A stretch of DNA of 64,000 nt from Pseudomonas viridiflava (GTDB lineage: Bacteria > Pseudomonadota > Gammaproteobacteria > Pseudomonadales > Pseudomonadaceae). The stretch is from the NCBI RefSeq assembly GCF_900585905.1, contig NZ_UTVH01000095.1, forward strand, positions 186,001 to 250,000, in the 5' to 3' direction. This document shows positions 51,482 through 59,675 of this stretch, one piece after another. The stretch's first letter is position 1. Each line of letters starts with the position of its first letter. Under the pieces are notes generated by a model. That model was given only the letters and a program-made list of their open reading frames with translations, searched no databases and was not told where the DNA came from. Made by a program: the position numbers and the translations under genes.

Positions 51482-52498
51482 ATGGAAAACCTGGACGCGC
51501 TGGTCTCGCAAGCACTTGCGGCCGTGCAGAGCGCTGAAGATATCAATGCCCTGGAGCAAATCCGGGTTCACTACCTCGGCAAGAAAGGCGAGTTGACTCA
51601 GGTGATGAAGACCCTGGGGAATTTGCCTGCTGAAGAGCGCCCGCAGGTCGGTGCGCTGATCAACGTTGCCAAGGAGCGTGTCACAGAGGTCCTCAATGCC
51701 CGCAAGGCATCCTTCGAGGAGGCGGATCTTGCTGCCAGACTCGCCGCCGAGTCCATAGACGTTACCCTGCCGGGCCGCGGCCAGGCCTCAGGTGGCCTGC
51801 ACCCGGTTACCCGTACTCTGGAACGTATCGAACAGTTCTTCACTCACATCGGCTACGGCATTGCCGAAGGCCCTGAGGTCGAAGACGACTATCATAACTT
51901 CGAAGCGCTGAATATCCCGGGCCACCACCCCGCGCGCTCGATGCACGACACCTTCTATTTCAACGCGAACATGCTGTTGCGCACCCATACCTCGCCGGTA
52001 CAGGTCCGCACCATGGAGTCGCAGCGCCCGCCGATCCGCATTGTCTGTCCGGGCCGGGTGTACCGCAGTGATTCGGATATCACCCACTCGCCGATGTTCC
52101 ATCAGGTCGAAGGCCTGCTGGTTGATCGCGACATCAATTTTGCCGATCTCAAGGGCACCATCGAAGAGTTTCTGCGGGTGTTCTTCGAGAAAGAATTGGC
52201 GGTTCGCTTCCGCCCTTCGTATTTCCCGTTCACCGAGCCTTCCGCTGAAGTCGACATGGAATGCGTGATGTGCAGCGGCAAGGGCTGCCGTGTCTGCAAG
52301 CAGACTGGCTGGCTGGAAGTGATGGGCTGCGGCATGGTCCATCCGAACGTGTTGCGCATGTCTGGCATCGATCCGGAAGAATTCTCCGGCTTTGCCTTCG
52401 GCATGGGGGTGGAGCGCCTGGCCATGCTGCGTTACGGCGTGAATGACTTGCGTCTGTTCTTCGATAACGACTTGCGGTTCCTCGCGCAATTTCGCTAG
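51482..52498 (+). CDS. pheS: Phenylalanyl-tRNA synthetase alpha subunit
   Basis: 338 residues. N-terminal coiled coil, then class II motifs: HPVTRTLERIEQFFTHIGY, FYFNANMLLRTHTSPVQVR, SDITHSPMFHQVEGLLVD and the GFAFGMGVERLAMLRYG end. Forms the alpha2beta2 enzyme with PheT. Confidence 0.95.
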   Translation: MENLDALVSQALAAVQSAEDINALEQIRVHYLGKKGELTQVMKTLGNLPAEERPQVGALINVAKERVTEVLNARKASFEEADLAARLAAESIDVTLPGRGQASGGLHPVTRTLERIEQFFTHIGYGIAEGPEVEDDYHNFEALNIPGHHPARSMHDTFYFNANMLLRTHTSPVQVRTMESQRPPIRIVCPGRVYRSDSDITHSPMFHQVEGLLVDRDINFADLKGTIEEFLRVFFEKELAVRFRPSYFPFTEPSAEVDMECVMCSGKGCRVCKQTGWLEVMGCGMVHPNVLRMSGIDPEEFSGFAFGMGVERLAMLRYGVNDLRLFFDNDLRFLAQFR

Positions 52499-52524
52499 TC
52501 GTAACGAATCTTTAGGAGAGCAGG

Positions 52525-54903
52525 ATGAAATTCAGTGAACAATGGTTGCGTGGCTGGGTAAGCCCGCAGGTATCCCGCGATGAGCTGGTCGCTCGTCTGT
52601 CCATGGCTGGCCTGGAGGTTGACAGCGTCACCCCGGCCGCTGGCGCGTTCAGCGGTGTGGTGGTTGGCGAAGTGCTGAGCACCGAGCAGCATCCGGACGC
52701 CGACAAGCTGCGTGTATGTCAGGTCAGTAATGGCTCGGAGACTTTCCAGGTCGTCTGTGGCGCGCCGAATGTGCGCCCGGGCCTGAAGATCCCGTTCGCC
52801 ATGATCGGTGCGCAACTGCCCGGCGATTTCAAGATCAAGAAAGCCAAACTGCGCGGCGTCGAATCCAACGGCATGCTGTGCTCGCAATCCGAGCTGCAGG
52901 TGGGCGAGGGCAATGACGGCCTGATGGAGCTTCCGGCTGATACGCCGGTGGGGCAGGATTTCCGCGTCTGGCTTGAGCTGGATGACGTCAGTATCGAAGT
53001 CGATCTGACGCCCAATCGCGGTGATTGCCTGTCCCTGGCGGGTCTGGCGCGTGAAGTGGGTGCGCTGTACGCAGCTCCCGTTACCGTGCCGCCGGTTGCT
53101 GCTGTGGCGGTTGCCCACGACGACGTGCGCCCGGTCGAGGTGCTCGCCGCCGACGCATGCCCGCGCTACCTGGGGCGCGTCATTCGCAATGTTGACCTGT
53201 CCCGGCCCACGCCGCTGTGGATGGTGGAGCGCCTGCGCCGTTCCGATATCCGCAGCATCGACGCCGCTGTCGACATCACCAATTATGTGATGATCGAGCT
53301 GGGCCAGCCGCTGCATGCCTTCGATCTTGCCCAGATCAATGGCGGGATTCGGGTGCGCATGGCTGAAGAGGGCGAGAAGCTGGTGCTGCTTGATGGTCAG
53401 GATGTCAGCCTGCGCGCCGACACTCTGGTTATCGCCGACCACCAGCGTGCTCTTGCCATCGCCGGTGTCATGGGTGGCGAGCACAGCGGTGTCAGCGCTG
53501 ATACTCGGGATATCTTCCTGGAAAGTGCGTTTTTCGATCAGATTGCTGTCGCTGGCAAGGCCCGTTCCTACGGCCTGCATACCGACGCCTCCCATCGTTA
53601 CGAGCGCGGCGTCGACTGGCAGCTGGCCCGCAAGGCCATGGAGCGTGCAACCGGATTGCTGCTGGACATCACCGGTGGTGAAGCGGGTCCGGTCATCGAA
53701 GTGGCAAGCGAGCAGCATCTGCCGTCCATTGCGCCGATCGTCCTGCGCGCCGAGCGTATCGAACAAGTACTGGGCCTGAAAATGGAAGCGGCTCAAGTCG
53801 AGCGTCTGTTGTCCGGCTTGGGCCTGGGTGTCACTGCTGAAGCAGCTGGCCAGTGGCGCGTCGAAGTGCCAAGCCACCGCTTCGATATCAGTCTCGAAGT
53901 TGACCTGATTGAAGAGCTGGCTCGCCTGTACGGCTACAACCGCCTGCCGGTTCGTTATCCGCAGGCGCGTCTGGCGCCTCAAGCGAAGGCGGAAGCGCGC
54001 AGCGACCTGCCGGAACTGCGCCGCCTGCTGGTGGCACGCGGTTATCAGGAAGCGATCACGTACAGCTTCATTGATCCGAGACAATTCGAGCTGTTCAGCC
54101 CGGGCGTCGAGCCGCTGTTGCTGGCCAACCCTATCTCCAACGACATGGCCGCGATGCGCGCGTCGTTGTGGCCGGGTCTGGTCAAGTCGCTGCAACACAA
54201 CCTCAATCGTCAGCAGGACCGCGTGCGTCTGTTCGAAAGCGGCCTGCGTTTTGTCGGCCAGCTGGACGGCCTCAAACAAGAGCCAATGCTGGCAGGTGTG
54301 GTGTGCGGCAGCCGACTGCCGGAAGGCTGGGCGCAAGGCCGGGATGTCGTCGACTTCTTCGACGTCAAGGCCGATGTCGAAGCGCTGCTTGGCTTTGCCG
54401 GAGCAGGGGAGGCATTCACGTTCGTGCCGGGCAGTCATCCTGCGCTGCACCCAGGCCAGACCGCACGCATCGAACGCGATGGCAAGGAAGTCGGTTACCT
54501 CGGCGCCATTCACCCTGAGCTGTCGAAGACGCTGGGTCTGGATCGCCCGGTGTTCGTTTTCGAACTGCTGCTGGCTGAAGTCGCTCAGGGCAAAATGCCG
54601 AAATTCCAGGAGCTGTCCCGGTTCCCCGAGGTGCGTCGCGATCTGGCGTTGCTGGCGGATGTGGGCGTTGCAGCCACTGCCGTTCTTGAGGTTATTCGAG
54701 AGAATGCAGGGGAGTGGCTCACAGAGCTCAGGCTATTTGACGTTTACCAGGGTAAAGGTATTGATCCGCATAGAAAAAGCCTTGCAGTTGGCTTGACCTG
54801 GCAGCATCCATCACGCACTCTTAATGACGATGAGGTCAATGCGGCTACGCACACTATCCTCACCTCGCTCGAGGAAAGGTTAAACGCCACGTTAAGGAAG
54901 TAG
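52525..54903 (+). CDS. pheT: Phenylalanyl-tRNA synthetase beta subunit
   Basis: 792 residues, TAGGAGAG upstream. tRNA-binding domain (VVVGEVLSTEQHPDADKLRVC), B3/B4 editing region (DAAVDITNYVMIELGQPLHA), B5 region (VPSHRFDISLEVDLIEELARLYG) and C-terminal ferredoxin-fold anticodon-binding domain. A long antisense open frame across it is a shadow. Confidence 0.95.
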   Translation: MKFSEQWLRGWVSPQVSRDELVARLSMAGLEVDSVTPAAGAFSGVVVGEVLSTEQHPDADKLRVCQVSNGSETFQVVCGAPNVRPGLKIPFAMIGAQLPGDFKIKKAKLRGVESNGMLCSQSELQVGEGNDGLMELPADTPVGQDFRVWLELDDVSIEVDLTPNRGDCLSLAGLAREVGALYAAPVTVPPVAAVAVAHDDVRPVEVLAADACPRYLGRVIRNVDLSRPTPLWMVERLRRSDIRSIDAAVDITNYVMIELGQPLHAFDLAQINGGIRVRMAEEGEKLVLLDGQDVSLRADTLVIADHQRALAIAGVMGGEHSGVSADTRDIFLESAFFDQIAVAGKARSYGLHTDASHRYERGVDWQLARKAMERATGLLLDITGGEAGPVIEVASEQHLPSIAPIVLRAERIEQVLGLKMEAAQVERLLSGLGLGVTAEAAGQWRVEVPSHRFDISLEVDLIEELARLYGYNRLPVRYPQARLAPQAKAEARSDLPELRRLLVARGYQEAITYSFIDPRQFELFSPGVEPLLLANPISNDMAAMRASLWPGLVKSLQHNLNRQQDRVRLFESGLRFVGQLDGLKQEPMLAGVVCGSRLPEGWAQGRDVVDFFDVKADVEALLGFAGAGEAFTFVPGSHPALHPGQTARIERDGKEVGYLGAIHPELSKTLGLDRPVFVFELLLAEVAQGKMPKFQELSRFPEVRRDLALLADVGVAATAVLEVIRENAGEWLTELRLFDVYQGKGIDPHRKSLAVGLTWQHPSRTLNDDEVNAATHTILTSLEERLNATLRK

Positions 54904-54906
54904 CGT

Positions 54907-55209
54907 ATGGGGGCTCTGACGAAAGCTGAGATGGCCGAACGTCTGTACGAAGAGCTGGGCCTGAATAAACGAGAAGCCAAGGAATTGGTGGAGCTGTTCT
55001 TCGAGGAAATCAGGCACGCTCTGGAAGATAACGAGCAGGTCAAATTGTCCGGTTTCGGCAATTTTGACCTGCGAGATAAACGCCAGCGGCCTGGTAGAAA
55101 TCCGAAGACCGGGGAAGAAATTCCCATCACGGCGCGCCGTGTTGTCACGTTCCGTCCAGGGCAGAAGCTGAAGGCCCGAGTTGAGGCATATGCTGGAACC
55201 AAGTCATAA
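54907..55209 (+). CDS. ihfA: Integration host factor alpha subunit
   Basis: 100 residues: MGALTKAEMAERLYEELGLNKREAKELV start, and the DNA-bending arm (GFGNFDLRDKRQRPGRNPKTGEEIPI). Pairs with IhfB to bend DNA. It sits four bases after pheT, the usual Pseudomonas location. Phage integrases such as the one at 55791 commonly need IHF. Confidence 0.95.
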   Translation: MGALTKAEMAERLYEELGLNKREAKELVELFFEEIRHALEDNEQVKLSGFGNFDLRDKRQRPGRNPKTGEEIPITARRVVTFRPGQKLKARVEAYAGTKS

Positions 55210-55546
55210 CGACGAGTTACCGCCGATCCCAGGCAAACGCTACTTCACTATTGGTGAGGTCAGCGAGCTCTGCGCGGTCAAACCGCACGTTCTGCGTTAT
55301 TGGGAACAGGAATTTCCTCAACTCAACCCCGTCAAACGCCGCGGGAACCGTCGCTATTATCAGCGTGAAGACGTCCTGATGATCCGGCAGATTCGCGGTT
55401 TGCTCTATGAGCAGGGGTTCACCATTGGCGGCGCACGCCTGCGCATGACCAGCGGCGAACCCAAGGACGATGCTCAGCAATACAAGCAGCTACTGCGGCA
55501 GGTGATTGTCGAGCTGGAAGATGTCCTGGTCGTCCTTGGGAAATAG
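55190..55546 (+). CDS. MerR-family regulator
   Basis: 118 residues from ATG 55190, overlapping ihfA by 20 bases. Winged helix: YFTIGEVSELCAVKPHVLRYWEQEFPQL, RRYYQREDVLMIRQIRGLLYEQGFT, then a short coiled-coil. No metal-binding cysteines, so it is not a MerR-type metal sensor. It commonly follows ihfA in pseudomonads; the regulon is unknown. Confidence 0.88.
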   Translation: MLEPSHNDELPPIPGKRYFTIGEVSELCAVKPHVLRYWEQEFPQLNPVKRRGNRRYYQREDVLMIRQIRGLLYEQGFTIGGARLRMTSGEPKDDAQQYKQLLRQVIVELEDVLVVLGK

Positions 55547-55631
55547 ATGTTGCCAAGATACTTCCAAAATTCAAATGCTTAGGTTATATTCCTCAAAGTT
55601 TTCGAAGCTTGGAAACTGATACACGCCGAGT

Positions 55632-55708
55632 CGGGGCGTAGCGCAGCCCGGTAGCGCACTTGCATGGGGTGCAAGGGGTCGAGTGTTCGAATCACTCCGT
55701 CCCGACCA
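55632..55708 (+). tRNA. tRNA-Pro(GGG)
   Basis: 77 bases with an encoded CCA. Acceptor CGGGGCG pairs with CGTCCCG (one G-T). The anticodon stem CTTGC/GCAAG encloses ATGGGGT with GGG at 34-36. The T-loop TTCGAAT is canonical. A prophage integrase lies 83 bases downstream, so the 3' end is the likely attB. Confidence 0.95.
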
Positions 55709-55724
55709 TTTAATTCAATGACTT

Positions 55725-55747
55725 AGCCACCTTCGGGTGGCTTTTTC
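55725..55747 (+). terminator. Terminator after tRNA-Pro
   Basis: AGCCACC (55725-55731) pairs with GGTGGCT (55736-55742) around a TTCG tetraloop and is followed by TTTTC. Whether it belongs to the host or the prophage depends on where the att core ends. Confidence 0.8.
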
Positions 55748-55790
55748 ATTTCTGCCTCAGTGACTTTTCGAGTGACCTTGGGCTTTTCTG

Positions 55791-56975
55791 TCATACCTGC
55801 CTCCTTTTCAGAATCGTCAACGCTGGTGCGCGTGAGTCGGTTGCTGATACCTTGTTTGCCGCTGCTATCAGTTGATCCAGCTCTGCCGCTGAGTAGTGAC
55901 TGGTGATACTGCCGTTCTTGTGTCCGAGCAAAGCTTTCCGGTCTTCCTCGGTCACGCCAGCGGCGCGCAGTCTTCTTCCGAAAGAATGCTTGAGGTCGTG
56001 AACACGGATCCTCAAAAACCCGTCATGCGCTGGCCTCAAGTATTTTTCCTGCCACTTCTTGGCCGCCCTGATCCGTGCCTTCTTCCACGCCGAATCGTTC
56101 ATGCGGTGAACTGTCGTGTCATTCCCTTCGCCATCTGGCTTGCCAAACGGAAAAACGTACAGCGGGTGCATGCCCCTCTGACGCTCCAGAACTGACTTGG
56201 CAACGTCATTCATCACAACCAGGCGTTCATCGCGGTTTTTCACGCCAGCTGTTTCGCTTCGGCCTCCAAAACTTGCGGGTATCAGGAAAACGCTTGTTTC
56301 AAGCTCCGGCACCGCGATTTCCCAATCCCACTGCAGCTTGCACACCTCTTGCTCCCTGCACCCCGTGTTGACCTTGAATATCGCCATCGTCTGCAGGTGT
56401 GTTGGCAATTCCGCGAACAGAATAGATTGCTCTTCCCACGAAAGCGGGTAGGGCTTGCGGCTGGTCGTCTTCTCGTCCAGAAGGGAGATCATCGGCACCA
56501 CATCCAGCCAAGCCCTACGCTCCTCATCCCGCCACTTGCGTGCGCATAGGTTCAGCACCCTGATGACGCGCTGCAAAGCAATATTCACCGTTCGGTTTGT
56601 GACCGGTCGGCCGCTATCCGGGCTGAGCTTTGACTGGATGTATGGTGCCAAAGCGTCGTCATCGATGTGCGTTATTGGTAGGTGGCCTATGAACGGATCG
56701 AGTTGTGCCATGTACGTTGCTGAGAGCTTGATTGACGGCTGGTTTCTGGCTTCCATCAGGAAGCGAATCGAAGCCTCACGCCAGGTCCGCACTTGGCGGA
56801 CCCCGTAAATCTTGCGCTGCCGCAGTCTTTCTAGCAGGTGGATCAAGTATTGCTCTGCTTCCGCCCGGTCACTAGTTCCAGTACTTTCCTGAATTCGTTC
56901 TCCTCTGTATTTCTTGTCGATTTTCCAGATGCCGTTCGGCATTTTCTGGAGGCCGGTGATTGCCTTTTGGGCCAT
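55791..56975 (-). CDS. int: Prophage tyrosine integrase
   Basis: 394 residues, AAGGAGC before the ATG. N-terminal arm-binding part (GIWKIDKKYRGERIQESTGT), core-binding domain, then catalytic residues: Arg in NTGCREQEVCKLQW, the HDLKHSFGRRLRAAG box with His and a Lys where Arg is common (Arg is further on), and LLGHKNGSITSHYS with His and nucleophile Tyr. It should recombine phage DNA into the 3' end of tRNA-Pro. The gene overlaps the excisionase-like gene by 133 bases. Confidence 0.92.
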   Translation of the reverse strand: MAQKAITGLQKMPNGIWKIDKKYRGERIQESTGTSDRAEAEQYLIHLLERLRQRKIYGVRQVRTWREASIRFLMEARNQPSIKLSATYMAQLDPFIGHLPITHIDDDALAPYIQSKLSPDSGRPVTNRTVNIALQRVIRVLNLCARKWRDEERRAWLDVVPMISLLDEKTTSRKPYPLSWEEQSILFAELPTHLQTMAIFKVNTGCREQEVCKLQWDWEIAVPELETSVFLIPASFGGRSETAGVKNRDERLVVMNDVAKSVLERQRGMHPLYVFPFGKPDGEGNDTTVHRMNDSAWKKARIRAAKKWQEKYLRPAHDGFLRIRVHDLKHSFGRRLRAAGVTEEDRKALLGHKNGSITSHYSAAELDQLIAAANKVSATDSRAPALTILKRRQV

Positions 56976-57259
56976 GTATTTGCTCCTTGTGCATCGACAT
57001 GGCGCTCGCTGCGAGGCCGATTGTTGTCCTGATTGGCTGCCTTTTCAATCGCCTTGCGCTCGACGTAGGCGTCAGCCCATCGATCTAGCTCGATTCGATC
57101 AAAGCCGACACCCTGTTTGCCGATGGGAAATTCGCTCACGAAAGGCCGCACGGTCTTGTTGAACTCATCCCGGCACATGCCGAGGTAGCCATAGGCATCG
57201 CCCGCCCGGATGAACCGGGGCAGGATCGGCGATACCTGGGCGGCAGTGTTGTTTGCCAT
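56843..57259 (-). CDS. Excisionase-like helix-turn-helix protein
   Basis: 138 residues from ATG 57259; upstream extension to 57532 lacks homology. Residues about 15-75 (FIRAGDAYGYLGMCRDEFNKTVRP, GFDRIELDRWADAYVE) resemble AlpA/MerR-type excisionases, which bind near att sites and bias the integrase to excision. The last 44 codons overlap the start of int in another frame, so the C-terminus may not be under normal selection. Its place right before int supports the call. Confidence 0.65.
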   Translation of the reverse strand: MANNTAAQVSPILPRFIRAGDAYGYLGMCRDEFNKTVRPFVSEFPIGKQGVGFDRIELDRWADAYVERKAIEKAANQDNNRPRSERHVDAQGANTWPKRQSPASRKCRTASGKSTRNTEENEFRKVLELVTGRKQSNT

Positions 57260-57303
57260 ACGCTTGCTGCTCCACGCCGCGCTATGGCGGCAGAAGGGGT
57301 TAT

Positions 57304-58029
57304 TCAGATGGCCATTTCGGCTTGGGTTTCTCGTTGCCAGATCGGCGAACTGTTGTGTGCCTCGATTCGATCTGCGATCACGTTGGCACGCTGGCCTGCA
57401 GTTGGTGGGGCGTACATGCCGAAGCGGCTGATGCTTCCGCCGTTCACTGCGGCGTTCGTCGAGTCGGCCGACGCAAACGGCAAATACTGAAAAATGGCTG
57501 GGTCCAACATCCGCAAGCCGTGAAGCTTGCAAGCTGGTCGCCCGTGGTCGTCACAGATGGCGTCCATTGCAGCGGCCATTCGCTTCCACCACGGGGTTGT
57601 TCCTGGCGTTGACCACTGCCCCGAACTGCCAATGGCAACCGTTCGCCAGCACCTCGCCAGTCGCTGCAAGCGCTCGATGGATTCATGCAAGTGCCATACG
57701 GGTACGCCGCGCAACTCTTCTGGCCACTGCCGAACAAGCGAGTCGTTGGCCTCTTCGTCGCCGTCGATCACGTCAGGGATCAGCGCCCATGTGAATCCTG
57801 GGTGGCGGTGCCAGTCCTCTACCCATCGCGTGTAGCCATCGACATCCAATTGGCCGCCTTTCTTCCAAACCGAGAAAGCGCCGTTGTCGAAAACAAATGA
57901 TTTGCAGGCGTCGGCAACAATGCCTATATCGTCCTGACGAGGAAAGGGCACCAGCGCGTGACGCCCGGCCAAAAATTTAGCTGCATCTTCGCGCCTGCCA
58001 CCAACCGGCGTGCCGTGGTAATGAATCAT
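57304..58029 (-). CDS. TGT/DpdA-like phage protein, candidate DNA base-exchange enzyme
   Basis: 241 residues. FVFDNGAFSVWKKGG resembles the DSGGFQV-type Asp motif of tRNA-guanine transglycosylases and the DSGAFS motif of phage DpdA-like proteins; WALIPDVIDGD, GVPVWHLHES and TVAIGSSGQWS follow in the order expected of that TIM-barrel. DpdA relatives insert 7-deazaguanines into DNA. It ends a 4-base-overlap operon with a DUF4406 protein and a cytosine methyltransferase. No 7-deazaguanine synthesis gene is in view. The family call is by eye. Confidence 0.55.
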   Translation of the reverse strand: MIHYHGTPVGGRREDAAKFLAGRHALVPFPRQDDIGIVADACKSFVFDNGAFSVWKKGGQLDVDGYTRWVEDWHRHPGFTWALIPDVIDGDEEANDSLVRQWPEELRGVPVWHLHESIERLQRLARCWRTVAIGSSGQWSTPGTTPWWKRMAAAMDAICDDHGRPACKLHGLRMLDPAIFQYLPFASADSTNAAVNGGSISRFGMYAPPTAGQRANVIADRIEAHNSSPIWQRETQAEMAI

Positions 58030-58325
58030 CCGCTCAGCCTCACCGTTTCTATCTCTACACCCTGGTGCGTGGCGATGATCGTCTGGTCCCCGCCGAAGCG
58101 CTCCGACAATTCGTCGGCGATGCGTTCGTGATACCCAGATTTGATGAGCGCCGTCGCTGTCTTGATGTGCTCAACCATCACCACACCATCCGAGCGGATC
58201 TCCAAGCTGTAGATGATCGTATCGCCGTCCGATGGGCAGACGGCTGTGAACGTATGCCGGTAAATATTCACGCACAGTCCTCGCCCGCCGATCACCGGCA
58301 GGCTTGAAGTAGGGGAGGGGGTCAC
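58026..58325 (-). CDS. Small prophage protein of unknown function
   Basis: 99 residues from GTG 58325, overlapping the previous stop as GTGA and the next start as ATGA. VNIYRHTFTAVCPSDGDTIIYSLEIRSDG suggests a compact beta-rich domain. Not recognised. Confidence 0.65.
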   Translation of the reverse strand: MTPSPTSSLPVIGGRGLCVNIYRHTFTAVCPSDGDTIIYSLEIRSDGVVMVEHIKTATALIKSGYHERIADELSERFGGDQTIIATHQGVEIETVRLSG

Positions 58326-58456
58326 TTGATTCGATCAGCGCTCGGCGCAGGCATGTACCACCCGTTGCACCGCCAGACGCCGAACTGATCGACAGTGCAT
58401 TCGTACCACCCGCCGGGCGAGCCGCCCTGTGGTGGGAAGTGGACGAGGTGGGTCAT
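58322..58456 (-). CDS. Very small prophage protein, 44 residues
   Basis: A short frame from ATG 58456, overlapping 58453-58926 by four bases upstream and the next gene by four downstream. It is rich in Gly, Pro and aromatic residues (MTHLVHFPPQGGSPGGWYE, VWRCNGWYMPAP), resembling short phage proteins made of WY-rich beta strands. The two coupled overlaps are the main evidence that it is real. Confidence 0.6.
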   Translation of the reverse strand: MTHLVHFPPQGGSPGGWYECTVDQFGVWRCNGWYMPAPSADRIK

Positions 58457-58926
58457 CCCGGCCGGCCGTTCAGCTTGGGGCGGGCTTTGAGCACGTCCAG
58501 AATGTCCCGCAGGTATCCGGTTGCTACGCTCGGCTGTTTTCCAGCAACGTCACACATCCGCTGTACAAAAGCGGTCGCCTCAGTAAGCCGCGCCTGCGAA
58601 TCGTCCACCTTCACCATGGGTGGCTTGGTGTACAGAAAGAAGGTCCCTCCAGTCCTGCGGCATTCGTCGAGCCAGCCAGGTTTAACAAAATCAACCGCGT
58701 ATTCTCCGTCTCCGCCTATAAGCTTTTCTGCTTCCAAACGCATGACCGGCTCGCCCTGCTGGCCTGCTGCCTCAACCACCCCCACCATATCCCCCAGCAG
58801 CATCAGCAGATGCGGCCCGGTCAGCGCCACGCCCTCGCTGGTGATGCCCAGCTTGCAGGCGGCGTCGGCGATGGCTTGGGCGAGTTGTTGGCGCTCTCGC
58901 CTCAAGACTTCAAATGCACGGCTCAC
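58453..58926 (-). CDS. Prophage protein of unknown function
   Basis: 157 residues, overlapping its neighbours by four bases at each end. The N-terminus is helical (RRERQQLAQAIADAACKLG), and the C-terminal part has a conserved-looking CDVAGKQPSVATGYLRDILDVL. Not recognised; typical of accessory genes in Pseudomonas prophage early operons. Confidence 0.65.
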   Translation of the reverse strand: MSRAFEVLRRERQQLAQAIADAACKLGITSEGVALTGPHLLMLLGDMVGVVEAAGQQGEPVMRLEAEKLIGGDGEYAVDFVKPGWLDECRRTGGTFFLYTKPPMVKVDDSQARLTEATAFVQRMCDVAGKQPSVATGYLRDILDVLKARPKLNGRPG

Positions 58927-59162
58927 GATTGCACCTCATCAGCTGGCGGCGCGAGCAACTTGAGCGCACGAGAGTAGTCTGGGTTATCTGCCAGCATCCT
59001 TTCGACGCTATCGCAGTCACCGCCAAGCTGCGTAATGCGGTCGTAACCAGCGCTGACCGCATTCGTGTAGTACGACACCATAGTTTTTAGCGCCGCCCGC
59101 AACGCATCCCGCTCATTCGTGACGTCGGCCAGCTGCTGGCGGAGCTCGACCACGTTATCCAT
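58923..59162 (-). CDS. Small coiled-coil prophage protein
   Basis: 79 residues. MDNVVELRQQLADVTNERDALRAALKT is a strong coiled coil, followed by a charged segment. Function unknown. It overlaps the flanking genes by four and eight bases. Confidence 0.65.
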   Translation of the reverse strand: MDNVVELRQQLADVTNERDALRAALKTMVSYYTNAVSAGYDRITQLGGDCDSVERMLADNPDYSRALKLLAPPADEVQS

Positions 59163-59346
59163 GGGCCAACTCCCGCACCGGCTGCCGATCGGCCAGGCCC
59201 ATGCAGAAACCCTCAGCCAGCGTATTCAGATCGGAGACGCAGTACAGGTCGCCGCGCCTGGTGAAATTGCGGTGCCCGGCGACGCGCGCTGCTTCCTCGA
59301 ACTTGCTGCGGATGTCCGGGGTAGGGATCTTTTTGAGTGTGTTCAT
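59155..59346 (-). CDS. Small prophage protein of unknown function
   Basis: 63 residues (IRSKFEEAARVAGHRNFTRRG, LNTLAEGFCMGLADRQ). Not recognised. It overlaps the DUF4406 gene stop by ATGA and runs eight bases into the next gene. Confidence 0.6.
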   Translation of the reverse strand: MNTLKKIPTPDIRSKFEEAARVAGHRNFTRRGDLYCVSDLNTLAEGFCMGLADRQPVRELAHG

Positions 59347-59675
59347 ACAGCCTCCTGCAGATGGGGTTGGCGGTGTTCAGTGATGAGGTGGGCGGGGCTG
59401 TCGCTGATTCCCAGCCGGTTGGCGAGGTAGACTTCCAGCGATGCGCCTTGCGATTTATCCCAGCCGGGCAGGGTGGCCACGTGGTCGCAGGTGGTCATCT
59501 GGCGAATGGCGGCTCGCATGCACAGATGCCAGGGCGCGTCGGCCGACAGCGGGTTCTCGGCAGGGTTTTCGACTTCGTAGCCCAAGGCCCGGAGTCGGGC
59601 TGCCTCTGCGTGGAATGCGGGGTAGTTGAATTCAGCCAGGCCCGTCATCGGGCCAGCCAGGTACAGTCGGGTCAT
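59343..59675 (-). CDS. DUF4406 protein, nucleoside deoxyribosyltransferase-like
   Basis: 110 residues from ATG 59675, which overlaps the methyltransferase stop as ATGA; an upstream start at 59765 would add unlikely sequence. The family pattern is clear: RLYLAGPMTGLAEFNYPAFH, LRALGYEVENPAE, CDHVATLPGWDKSQGASLEV. The fold is that of nucleoside 2-deoxyribosyltransferases, suggesting a nucleotide or base substrate. Confidence 0.8.
   Translation of the reverse strand: MTRLYLAGPMTGLAEFNYPAFHAEAARLRALGYEVENPAENPLSADAPWHLCMRAAIRQMTTCDHVATLPGWDKSQGASLEVYLANRLGISDSPAHLITEHRQPHLQEAV

Noticed and set aside
52495..54513. 672-codon antisense open frame across pheT.
   Set aside because: It mirrors the codon pattern of a high-GC conserved gene and encodes no recognisable motif.
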